A stretch of 64,000 nucleotides of DNA from Gemmatimonadales bacterium. GTDB lineage: Bacteria; Krumholzibacteriota; Krumholzibacteriia; LZORAL124-64-63. The notes below the pieces were generated by a model. It saw only the letters and a list, made by a program, of their open reading frames with translations, made no database searches and was not told where the DNA came from. Location of the stretch: NCBI GenBank assembly GCA_019038745.1, contig JAHOYV010000057.1, forward strand, positions 1 to 64,000, read 5' to 3'. Position numbers and translations under genes: made by a program. Within the stretch, counting starts at the first letter, position 1. Each line of letters begins with the position of its first letter. This document shows positions 26,766-34,029 of the stretch, one piece after another.

Positions 26766-27218
26766 TCAGTCCAGTTGGCTGAAAACAGCCCGTAAATCCT
26801 CTGCGGATTCAGCTTCGCGCAAACTATCCAGGAATGAAGAATGCTTGACCAGGCGGGCCAAGCGCGCAAGGACACGCAGCATGAGTCGGGGGTCGCCATC
26901 CGGACCAACCAGCAGGATCACGACGTCCACGGGCCGATCGTCCTCGGCCGGAACAGGGATGGGGTCCGCCAGGGTCGCCACCGCGACCCGAACTTGCTGG
27001 ACATTCTTCGAACGGGCGTGGGGAATTACCAGACCACCCCCGATGGCGGTGCTGCCTTCTTCCTCCCGGCGCATGATCTCATCGACCAGAGCGGTGGAGT
27101 CGATAACCTGGCCATCGGCGGCCAGGCCCTCCACAAGCCGGGATACGGCAGCCGCCACATCACCGCACTTGATATTCGGTATAAATCCGCTTTCTGTTGT
27201 ATAATCCAGTAACTTCAT
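26766..27218 (-). CDS. PTS EIIA domain protein (PtsN/fructose type), second copy
   Basis: A 150-residue EIIA with the phosphorylatable His67 in GGLVIPHAR and the family's GSTAIGGG loop before it. ATG at 27218 (MKLLDYTTES) is chosen because it gives the normal domain length; no clear Shine-Dalgarno sequence is visible. It is transcribed divergently from the sulfatase-like gene across 83 bp. It shares only the general EIIA fold with the protein at 13344-13805, so the two likely have separate roles. No permease, EI or HPr gene lies nearby. Confidence 0.85.
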   Translation of the reverse strand: MKLLDYTTESGFIPNIKCGDVAAAVSRLVEGLAADGQVIDSTALVDEIMRREEEGSTAIGGGLVIPHARSKNVQQVRVAVATLADPIPVPAEDDRPVDVVILLVGPDGDPRLMLRVLARLARLVKHSSFLDSLREAESAEDLRAVFSQLD

Positions 27219-27301
27219 GGCAACTATGGTAACGACCGGAGTGCCCGCTGTCCAGAACATGGCCCCAAAGGTATCCCAACCCGTTCCCCCGAGAGGATGG
27301 C

Positions 27302-28852
27302 ATGTCCGATAACCCCTTCCAGGATATGACCCGCAAAAGGGAATGGAGCGCCCGACTCGGTCGATGGCGGGATGAAATCCTGCGCCCGTTTCGTCCCAGC
27401 CGGATCGATCCCGGGCGGCCCGGCGGGCCGAATCTCCTGCTCCTGGGTATCGATACCCTGCGCTACGATCACCTGGGCCTGGCCGGGTATGGTTCACCGG
27501 CTTCTCCAAACCTTGACCGCCTGGCCGCCAGCGGAACCATCTTCACAGATGTCACCGCCCCGGCACCATGGACCCTGCCCTCCTTCGCCAGCGCCCTGAC
27601 CGGGGTCATGCCCGGGCTGCACGGCGGATATCTGCCCGGTCCTCTGCGCAACATGGACAACCAGCCCCCGCGCCGCCTGGATCCGGACCTACCGACCATG
27701 GCCTCCATCCTGCGGAAAAAGGGTTACCGGACGGCCGCCTTCTACTCCAATCAGTTCTTCGCCTTCGGTCTGGCCGAGAGCTTCGATCATCACAGCTACC
27801 ACAATCTTCCCGCTGCGGAATTGGCCCGACTGGCCCTGGAGTGGATTCGCCGCCACGCTGACCAGCCTTTCTTCTGCTTCGTACTGTTCAACGATCCACA
27901 CGAACCGACCACGCCACAGGGTGAGGATCTGGCTCCGTTCCTGCCCCGGGCTGCGGCAGCGGGGGCGAAGACCGACAACCGGACCATCCGCGCTTTTGCC
28001 CGTTGGGGAGAGAAGGGTGAACCCAACCTGGGTTCATCGCCTGACCGGAACGACCCCAACAATTCGAACAATCCGGATTTCCGGGCGGGCCTGGCCCTGA
28101 AGCTGGCGATCTACGACGCGACGATCATGGCGGTGGACCGCACCATCGGCAATATGCAGGAAAAGCTACAAGCCTGGAATCTGGCCGACCGGACGCTGGT
28201 CTCTGTTTTCTCCGACCATGGCGAAGAATTCACCGACCACGCGGAGTTTGCCCGCCGCTGGAACCATGATCCACGGCCCATCCGTGGCATCGGGCACGGG
28301 CACACCCACTTCCAGGAATTACTGCATGTACCCTGGGCTGCCTGGGGACCAGGAGTACCGGCCGGAACGCGCCGAGCCGAGCCGGTTTCCCTCTGCGATC
28401 TGACCCCCACGTTGTTGGACTGGCTGGGTGAGGATACCGCCAGCGAGGACCAAACCAACGGAATCGAGTCCAGTCTTCGCGGCCGATCCTTGGCCCAGGC
28501 CCCTGCCCCTGATATATCGGAGAAACCACGCATCATCCTGGCCGAGGCCATCGCCTATGGACCGGATCTGGTGGCAGTCAGGAAGGGTGACTGGAAATTC
28601 ATTGCCCACCGGGATGGCCGTCCCCTGGCCCTGTTCGACTTGCGAATCGATCCCCGGGAAAAATTCGATGTGTCAAACGATCATGAGGAAGTTGTGGCTG
28701 AATTCCAGGAACTGCTGGCCCGTTGGCGCGCCACCGGAAAGGGCGCGGGTCCCGGAAACGAAGACGCCCCGGAATCCGGGGCGCCCAAGAGTTGGAATGA
28801 TATGGACGATACCGTCCGCCGGCGGTTGAAGGATCTGGGCTATTCCGATTGA
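27302..28852 (+). CDS. sulfatase-fold hydrolase with a threonine at the nucleophile position
   Basis: A 516-residue alkaline-phosphatase superfamily hydrolase. Asp51 in LLGIDTLRYDHLG is the first metal ligand. The nucleophile block reads PAPWTLPSFASALTG, with Thr91 where true sulfatases carry the Cys or Ser that becomes formylglycine. DHGEEF and GHGHTHFQELLHVP supply the remaining metal sites. No signal peptide is seen, so it is probably cytoplasmic. With Thr at this site, phosphomonoester, phosphodiester or phosphoethanolamine-type chemistry is as likely as sulfatase activity. ATG at 27302 follows GAGAGGATGGC. Confidence 0.87.
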   Translation: MSDNPFQDMTRKREWSARLGRWRDEILRPFRPSRIDPGRPGGPNLLLLGIDTLRYDHLGLAGYGSPASPNLDRLAASGTIFTDVTAPAPWTLPSFASALTGVMPGLHGGYLPGPLRNMDNQPPRRLDPDLPTMASILRKKGYRTAAFYSNQFFAFGLAESFDHHSYHNLPAAELARLALEWIRRHADQPFFCFVLFNDPHEPTTPQGEDLAPFLPRAAAAGAKTDNRTIRAFARWGEKGEPNLGSSPDRNDPNNSNNPDFRAGLALKLAIYDATIMAVDRTIGNMQEKLQAWNLADRTLVSVFSDHGEEFTDHAEFARRWNHDPRPIRGIGHGHTHFQELLHVPWAAWGPGVPAGTRRAEPVSLCDLTPTLLDWLGEDTASEDQTNGIESSLRGRSLAQAPAPDISEKPRIILAEAIAYGPDLVAVRKGDWKFIAHRDGRPLALFDLRIDPREKFDVSNDHEEVVAEFQELLARWRATGKGAGPGNEDAPESGAPKSWNDMDDTVRRRLKDLGYSD

Positions 28853-28869
28853 TCGGACCGGGCCGCGTT

Positions 28870-29952
28870 CTAGGTCGGCGACACAGCCAACTCGATCACC
28901 CGGTCCGCCAGGCCCATAAAGGCTTCCCGCGCCGCACTACCCTCGATCAAAGCAGCGGGCTTACCCTCATCTCCGCCTTTACGGATCGCCGAATCGATGG
29001 GGATTGCCGACAACAGGGGCAGTTTGTAGGCCTCGGCCACTTCGGCACCGCCGCCCCGCCCGAAAATGTCGTGTTCCTGGCCGCATCCCGGACAGGCGAA
29101 ATAGCTCATATTCTCAACGATGCCCAGCACCGGAACTTCGATCTGTTCGAACATCCTGATTCCCCGGCGAACATCGGTAAGAGCCACCTCCTGCGGAGTG
29201 GTAACCATGACCACACCGGAAAGCGGAACCTGCTGGACCAGGGTTAGCTGGGCATCACCGGTTCCGGGGGGCAGATCCACCACCAGGTAATCCAGATCGG
29301 TCCACTGCACGTCCTTCAGGAACTGTTTGATCGCCGAAAAAACCAGCGGTCCGCGCCAGATCACCGGTTGGTCGGGAGCCATCATCAATCCCATGGAAAT
29401 AACCTGCAAACCGTGGGATTGTACCGGCAGGATCTTCTTGTCCTGGGTCACCTGGGGTCCCTCGCTCATGGCCAGCATGGTGGGCACACTCGGACCATAG
29501 ACGTCGGCATCCAGCAGGCCCACTTTGTGGCCTTTTTCCTTCAGGGACAGTGCCAGGTTCACCGCAACGGACGATTTGCCCACGCCGCCCTTGGCGCTGG
29601 CCACGGCAATGATCTTGGCCACTCCCGGCAAGGGACGCCTGTCGGCGTAGGGGTCGGAGGATTGTCCGTGCGGGCCGGTGGGAGCCTTTTTCTTCGGTGC
29701 GGAACGATCATCCACATCCACCTCGACGGACAAGACGCCGGACAGGCTTGAGACCTTGTCGACCACTGCTTGGCGGACCCCTTCTATGGTCTCATCCTTC
29801 TCACTGGTCTTGACGATTATTATCCGCACCTGGCCTCCGGAAACCTGGACATCCCCAACCAGCTTGATGGAGACGATGTCCACGTTGGCTCCGGGTAGTT
29901 TGACTTCCTTCAAGGCGGCCATCACGGTATCTGAACTCAGGTTGGCACTCAC
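28870..29952 (-). CDS. Mrp/NBP35-family iron-sulfur cluster carrier ATPase
   Basis: Carries and delivers [4Fe-4S] clusters to apoproteins. The 360-residue protein has an N-terminal MIP18-like domain (about residues 5-85), a Lys/Pro linker, and the deviant Walker A KGGVGKSS at 121-128. DADVYGPSVP and VDLPPGTGDAQLT follow, and the cluster-binding pair is CPGC near residue 286. GTG at 29952 has GGAG six bases upstream. The many Fe-S proteins at 42-45 kb are plausible clients. Confidence 0.94.
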   Translation of the reverse strand: MSANLSSDTVMAALKEVKLPGANVDIVSIKLVGDVQVSGGQVRIIIVKTSEKDETIEGVRQAVVDKVSSLSGVLSVEVDVDDRSAPKKKAPTGPHGQSSDPYADRRPLPGVAKIIAVASAKGGVGKSSVAVNLALSLKEKGHKVGLLDADVYGPSVPTMLAMSEGPQVTQDKKILPVQSHGLQVISMGLMMAPDQPVIWRGPLVFSAIKQFLKDVQWTDLDYLVVDLPPGTGDAQLTLVQQVPLSGVVMVTTPQEVALTDVRRGIRMFEQIEVPVLGIVENMSYFACPGCGQEHDIFGRGGGAEVAEAYKLPLLSAIPIDSAIRKGGDEGKPAALIEGSAAREAFMGLADRVIELAVSPT

Positions 29953-30000
29953 GATTCACTCCTTGTAACGATGATCACGGTCTTAACTATTTTCCAGGAT

Positions 30001-30492
30001 TCAGCCTGCCGGCAAAGCGGCCAGAACCCGGCCCAGAATATGGGCGTGGTCAAAAGCCAGCTTGGGCAGTTTGGAAACGGGAAACCAGGCAGCCGAAGCG
30101 GCGTCATCGCCACCGACGACCTCCGGGGCTTCCCCCACTATGACAGCTACATATACAACAGAAACGGTGTGGCCGCGAGGATCCCGATCGGGATGGCCGA
30201 AGGTCCGGAACTGACGGAAGGGCAAACCGGTCAAGCCGGTCTCTTCCTCGATCTCCCTATCAATCGCGTCCTGGATGTCTTCCCCGTAGTCCACGAACCC
30301 TCCCGGCAGGGCATGCATGCCCCGGAAAGGTTCGTTGCCCCGCTCGACCAACAGGACCGAAGGAGATTCTCCCTGAACCCCAACCGGCTGGCGCAGCAGT
30401 ACCACACCGTCTACCGTCAGGGCAGGGTTGTGGTACGGTCCACTGTCCTGGACCGATTCCTGGATATGCGGAGGATCCGTTTCGGGGGCCAC
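30001..30492 (-). CDS. Nudix hydrolase
   Basis: A 163-residue pyrophosphohydrolase. The Nudix box is complete: GGFVDYGEDIQ followed by AIDREIEEETG (G-x5-E-x7-REUxEExGU). The preceding ALPGG and the DPRGHTVSVVY strand resemble ADP-ribose pyrophosphatases and the NrtR-type Nudix domain, but there is no attached helix-turn-helix. GTG at 30492 lies 3 bp after the STAS gene. Substrate not determinable. Confidence 0.9.
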   Translation of the reverse strand: MAPETDPPHIQESVQDSGPYHNPALTVDGVVLLRQPVGVQGESPSVLLVERGNEPFRGMHALPGGFVDYGEDIQDAIDREIEEETGLTGLPFRQFRTFGHPDRDPRGHTVSVVYVAVIVGEAPEVVGGDDAASAAWFPVSKLPKLAFDHAHILGRVLAALPAG

Positions 30493-30495
30493 GAT

Positions 30496-30840
30496 CTATT
30501 CCGCGTTGAAGGAGGCCAATGCCTCGTCGCAACTGTCGAAAGTCTCGAAGACCAGTTTCAATTGCGTGACGTTCAGGATGTTGTCGATCCGGTCGCTGAC
30601 CTCACAGATCTTGAGCTGTCCGCCATTTTTCTTCAACGTGTGAAAAGCGGAGACCAGGATACCCAGCCCCGTTGAGTTGACCCAGTTGACTCTGGACATG
30701 TTCAACAGGATGTCCACATGGCCATCGCTGATCAGGGACTTGACTTCGGTCTGAAATTTTTCGTGGTCCGGACCTCCCATGATTTTGCCGGAAAGGTTCA
30801 GCACCATCACGTCGCCCATGGGATTCTGCTTGATATTCAA
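30496..30840 (-). CDS. STAS-domain anti-sigma factor antagonist
   Basis: A 114-residue SpoIIAA/RsbV-like protein. The phosphorylatable serine is Ser56 in VNSTGLGIL, in the usual position. Such proteins release a partner-switching anti-sigma kinase when unphosphorylated. No anti-sigma kinase or sigma factor is adjacent, so its partners must be elsewhere. TTG at 30840 is the start: it is preceded by AAGGAGGAGGGCAAG and lies at the family's N-terminus. Confidence 0.9.
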   Translation of the reverse strand: MNIKQNPMGDVMVLNLSGKIMGGPDHEKFQTEVKSLISDGHVDILLNMSRVNWVNSTGLGILVSAFHTLKKNGGQLKICEVSDRIDNILNVTQLKLVFETFDSCDEALASFNAE

Positions 30841-30881
30841 CTTGCCCTCCTCCTTGGTGGGTTTGGCTGATGTATGGTTAT

Positions 30882-30911
30882 ATGATAGAGTGCAAACGGG
30901 CGGTTTTCCAA
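30882..30911 (-). promoter_or_regulatory. candidate promoter for the STAS-Nudix transcript
   Basis: TTGGAA (plus positions 30906-30911) and TATCAT (30882-30887; 5 of 6 matches) with an 18-bp spacer, about 42 bp before the TTG start. It lies in the 97-bp divergent region shared with the Memo-family gene. Confidence 0.45.
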
Positions 30912-30937
30912 CCTAGATTATTCCCGGAGGTGGAATC

Positions 30938-31822
30938 ATGACCGGAACCCGATCCGCTGTCCTGGCTGGATCCTGGTATCCCGGCGACCCGGAGACCCTG
31001 GCAACCGAGGTGGATCGCTACCTTGTCGCGGTCGACCCTTCGACGCGTCCGGCCGGTCGCCCCCTGCTGGCCGTGGTCCCCCACGCCGGTTACACCTATA
31101 GCGGAGAGGCGGCCGGACGCCTGTACGGCCACCTCCGCCAGGACTGTCCGCGAACCGTTTTCATCCTGGCCCCCAATCACCGTGCACATCTGAAAAAAGC
31201 CGCCCTGTCAGGCGCCCAGGCCTTTGCCACTCCCCTGGGCGAGGTATCCGTCGACACCCGGGCGGTGCGTAAACTCGCCGAATGTCAGGCATTTGTCCTG
31301 GATGATTCCGCTCACGCCGGTGAGCACGCGGTGGAAATTCAACTGCCGTTTCTGCAGCGCTTATGGCAAGACCGTACTCCGACCATCGTTCCCATCCTGG
31401 TGCCGGCCCTGAATCGATCTCAGCGGATGGAAGCCGCAACAGCCCTGAAAGACCTGACGACCGACGATACCCTTCTGCTGGTCTCCACCGACTTCACCCA
31501 CTACGGGCCCACTTTTGGATATGTTCCATTTACTGCCGACATCCCCACTTCCCTGGAGCGTTTGGATTCCGGGGCCATCCTGAAAATTCTGGCCACCGAT
31601 TCCCAAAGCCTGATCGGATACGGAGAAGAAACGGGAATCACCATGTGCGGTTTGCACGCAACGGCCCTGGCTCTGGAAACCGGAGTGCCCCCAGGATACG
31701 AAGCAGCCCTGATCGACTACCGCCGCAGCGGTGACCTGGAGGGCGACTACTCCCTTTCGGTCAGTTACGCCTCCATCCTGATCACGACCGGACCTGACCG
31801 GACCCCCCATCCCGGGAGCTGA
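30938..31822 (+). CDS. amrB: AmmeMemoRadiSam system protein B (Memo family)
   Basis: A 294-residue protein of the Memo family, related to extradiol dioxygenases and found with AMMECR1-type and radical SAM partners. Family blocks visible are GSWYPGDPETL (about residues 11-21), VVPHAGYTYSG (near 46), LAPNHR, HAGEHAVEIQLPFL and STDFTHYG. Histidines in PHAGYTYSG and GEHAVEIQ fit the predicted metal site. ATG at 30938 follows CGGAGGTGG. The AMMECR1 homologue follows after 4 bp. The system's biochemical role is unsettled. Confidence 0.93.
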   Translation: MTGTRSAVLAGSWYPGDPETLATEVDRYLVAVDPSTRPAGRPLLAVVPHAGYTYSGEAAGRLYGHLRQDCPRTVFILAPNHRAHLKKAALSGAQAFATPLGEVSVDTRAVRKLAECQAFVLDDSAHAGEHAVEIQLPFLQRLWQDRTPTIVPILVPALNRSQRMEAATALKDLTTDDTLLLVSTDFTHYGPTFGYVPFTADIPTSLERLDSGAILKILATDSQSLIGYGEETGITMCGLHATALALETGVPPGYEAALIDYRRSGDLEGDYSLSVSYASILITTGPDRTPHPGS

Positions 31823-31826
31823 AACG

Positions 31827-32408
31827 ATGACCGATAGACAAACCGATGATGATCGATTGGATAAAGCAGAGAAAGAATTCCTGAAGGATATCGCCGGCCT
31901 GGCCGTGGCTGCGGCCGTACGAAATGAACCGCCTCCGGACGTGGGACTTCTGGCCGGGGAACGGGGGTTGGACCTGTCCGGACGCCTGTCCCAGAGCCGG
32001 GGCGCTTTCGTAACCCTTACCCTGGACGGACAACTGCGTGGCTGCATCGGCTATATCCAAGGCGTCAAGCCCCTGGTCGAAGCCGTGGTGGACAACGGGC
32101 GCAGCGCCTCGGTGGGCGACCCACGCTTCGCTCCCGTCACCGAGTTGGAACTGGCAAAGCTTGAATTGGAAATTTCCGCCCTGACCCCGCTGCGAAGCGT
32201 CAACGGGCCTGGAGATATCAAGGTTGGGGTGCACGGAATTCTACTGACCAAGAATGGGCGGCAGTCGGTTTTTCTACCCCAGGTTGCGCCCGAACAGGGC
32301 TGGGATCTGGATACCACGCTTACCCAGCTGGCCCTCAAGGCAGGACTGGCTCCGGACGCCTGGGCGTCCGGAGCGGAGTTTCAGGTATTCGAAGCGGAAG
32401 TGTTTTAG
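31827..32408 (+). CDS. amrA: AmmeMemoRadiSam system protein A (AMMECR1 homologue)
   Basis: A 193-residue AMMECR1-domain protein. The family signature LRGCIGYI lies near residue 70, preceded by GAFVTLTLDGQ and followed by DPRFAPVTELEL and the C-terminal LTQLALKAGL segment. It sits 4 bp after the Memo-family gene with GGGAG upstream of its ATG, so the two are co-transcribed. The radical SAM third member is not in this window. Confidence 0.93.
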   Translation: MTDRQTDDDRLDKAEKEFLKDIAGLAVAAAVRNEPPPDVGLLAGERGLDLSGRLSQSRGAFVTLTLDGQLRGCIGYIQGVKPLVEAVVDNGRSASVGDPRFAPVTELELAKLELEISALTPLRSVNGPGDIKVGVHGILLTKNGRQSVFLPQVAPEQGWDLDTTLTQLALKAGLAPDAWASGAEFQVFEAEVF

Positions 32409-32460
32409 CCCAACTTATTCGTGGAGTCAATCGCGGCGCACGGCCACAGGCAGATCAGCC

Positions 32461-32676
32461 TCAGGTGAAACCACCACTCCCGCAACCGCCTCCGGAGAAT
32501 CCGCCGCCACTCATGGAGCTGGAGCCGGAACCGGTGGCGAACCCGGAAAAGCCCCGTTCCAGACGCTTGGATTTGCAGGCAGGGCAATTGATTTGGTTGG
32601 ATTCCAGCTCGGACAGGGAAATCAGTTCCTCGAAATTGTGTCCACATTTTTTGCAAGTGAATTCGTACAAGGGCAT
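32461..32676 (-). CDS. FmdB family zinc-ribbon protein
   Basis: A 71-residue protein. MPLYEFTCKKCGHNFE opens the FmdB-type zinc ribbon, with Cys pairs CKKC and CPAC; the tail is Gly/Ser-rich and ends GGGCGSGGFT. AGGAGG precedes the ATG at 32676. It is the second gene of a dicistron whose first gene is the UGA-containing membrane peptide (32700-32891). FmdB proteins are thought to regulate transcription or bind metal, without a defined role here. Confidence 0.92.
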   Translation of the reverse strand: MPLYEFTCKKCGHNFEELISLSELESNQINCPACKSKRLERGFSGFATGSGSSSMSGGGFSGGGCGSGGFT

Positions 32677-32699
32677 GAAAGCCGCCTCCTGATTTTATT

Positions 32700-32891
32700 C
32701 TATTTTCCCAATGATGCTTCGCTGGAGGGGTCCTCTGGTTTACTGCCAGATTTATTGTCAGGTTTTTCTTCTGTAGCTCGATCCCCGATCGAGCAGGATG
32801 CCGGACCTCAGCCCGGCTGAAGCCCCAACTTGGGAAACACGAAGTTCACCAGGACGAAGTAGGCAATCACAATAAGAATCAGTTCAAGCAT
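32700..32891 (-). CDS. putative small membrane selenoprotein with in-frame UGA
   Basis: A 63-residue product if the UGA at 32808-32810 is read as selenocysteine (position 28). GGGAG precedes the ATG at 32891. Residues 1-21 form a membrane helix (MLELILIVIAYFVLVNFVF), then PKLGLQPG, the UGA, GPASCSIGDRATEEK, and a charged tail ending EASLGK and TAG. A Cys follows five residues after the UGA. The mRNA after the UGA has 13 nt, then an 8-bp perfect stem GCTCGATC/GATCGAGC with loop GGG, the placement and loop type expected of a bacterial SECIS. The TAG lies 23 nt before the fmdB start, normal operon spacing. If UGA is a true stop, the product is a 27-residue membrane peptide. Confidence 0.6.
32776..32794 (-). 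promoter_or_regulatory. candidate bacterial SECIS element
   Basis: A perfect 8-bp stem-loop on the minus strand, GCTCGATC-GGG-GATCGAGC, starting 13 nt after an in-frame UGA; the loop begins 21 nt after it and is all G. No T-run follows, so it is not an intrinsic terminator. Called SECIS because of its position relative to the UGA and the G-rich apical loop. Confidence 0.55.
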
Positions 32892-32948
32892 CAAAATCTC
32901 CCGAACCAAAGGGATTGAACTATTAACATGCGCAGTTCGTTGACAGCT

Positions 32949-32976
32949 AAAATAACACCGATCCCGTCCCTGTCAA
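32949..32976 (-). promoter_or_regulatory. candidate promoter of the selenoprotein-fmdB dicistron
   Basis: A perfect -35 TTGACA (plus positions 32971-32976) and a -10 TATTTT (32949-32954; 4 of 6) with a 16-bp spacer, about 58 bp before the ATG at 32891. The rest of the 32892-33028 gap contains no gene. Confidence 0.55.
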
Positions 32977-33028
32977 GGGCCCCAGGCCCGAGCCGAATCC
33001 CAAATCTGATTTTTTCGGCCCTGATGGG

Positions 33029-33841
33029 CTAAAATGTACCCCGCACCCAGCCACCATCCGAAACCAGGCACTGACCCGTGATGTAACTCGCCCGCTCTGA
33101 CATCAGGAACAAAACCAGGGCAGCCAACTCCTCCGGCTCCCCCAGTCGGCCCATGGGGATCTCACCGGCCCAGTCGGAAAGGACGTCGTCCCGAGTGCAC
33201 CCTTTCTGCTCAATCTTGGCCGTAATCAGACGCTCCACTGCGCTTGTGGTGTGGTATCCCGGTGCTACGGAATTAACCGTAACTCCGAAAGGAGCCCCCT
33301 CCAGGGCCAGATTCCTGGTCAGGGCCTGCACCGCTGGGCGCAGGACGCTGGACAAGGCCAGATTCTCTACCGGTTGCAATACGCTGACCGAAGTGATCTG
33401 GACGATCCGGCCCCAGCGACGCTTGATCATGCCGGGCATGACCAGCCGGCACAATCGCACGGCACTTTCGACCGTCAACCGGTACGCTTCCTGCCACTTA
33501 TCCAGATCCAGGGTGAAAAAATCACCAGCCGGTGGACCCCCTGCATTGACCAGCAACAGATCGATGGGCCCCAATTCCTTCTCGGTCACCCCGATAAATT
33601 CACCCACCGCTTTATCGTCGGTTACGTCCAGAGCACGGGTCAGGTGATGTCCGGCCATCCCTCCCCAAACTTGTTGACCCGCTTCTTGTATCTCGGCAAG
33701 CGCTTTTTCCAGGTCTTCTTCGCCCCGAGCACAAATTGCGATCCTGGCCCCTTCGGCTGCCAGCTCCCGAGCTACCGCCTTGCCGAATCCCCGCGAACCT
33801 GCCGTTACCAGCGCCGTCTTTCCCTTCAACCCCAAATCCAT
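33029..33841 (-). CDS. atypical short-chain dehydrogenase/reductase family protein
   Basis: A 270-residue Rossmann protein of the SDR superfamily. The nucleotide-binding motif TAGSRGFG is at residues 13-20, LLLVNAGGPP near 95-104 (NAG motif) and Ser151 follows in QITSVS. The usual Tyr-x3-Lys is absent: the corresponding segment reads ALSSVLRPA. The C-terminal YITGQCLVSDGG is normal for the family. ATG at 33841 is preferred to GTG at 33847 because GGGAGG lies six bases upstream. The catalytic change suggests altered chemistry or a non-enzymatic role. Confidence 0.85.
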   Translation of the reverse strand: MDLGLKGKTALVTAGSRGFGKAVARELAAEGARIAICARGEEDLEKALAEIQEAGQQVWGGMAGHHLTRALDVTDDKAVGEFIGVTEKELGPIDLLLVNAGGPPAGDFFTLDLDKWQEAYRLTVESAVRLCRLVMPGMIKRRWGRIVQITSVSVLQPVENLALSSVLRPAVQALTRNLALEGAPFGVTVNSVAPGYHTTSAVERLITAKIEQKGCTRDDVLSDWAGEIPMGRLGEPEELAALVLFLMSERASYITGQCLVSDGGWVRGTF

Positions 33842-34029
33842 GAGCACCCTCCCCGAAGTCCATTGAAATTCCCTGCCCCGTCAACCCGGCGGCACCAGTC
33901 CACAGATTACACCCTGGGCACACCCTGTGCTTCTCTTTTATTTAAGCGCGTCCTCGGGGAATCCCCGGCAACCATGAGGAACAATGGGAAATCCCGGCAG
34001 CAGTGTAACCGTGCAAGGAAAGAATCAGG

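Noticed and set aside
28765-28783. Hairpin CGCCCCGG-AAT-CCGGGGCG near the end of the sulfatase-like gene
   Set aside because: It is inside the coding sequence, nearly 70 bp before the stop, and has no T-run. It might slow transcripts from the convergent mrp gene but the evidence is weak.
32349-32374. Strong GC hairpin (GCTCCGGACGCC paired with GGCGTCCGGAGC) near the end of the AMMECR1 gene
   Set aside because: It lies inside the coding region, 34 bp before the stop, and no T-run follows, so it is not called as a terminator.
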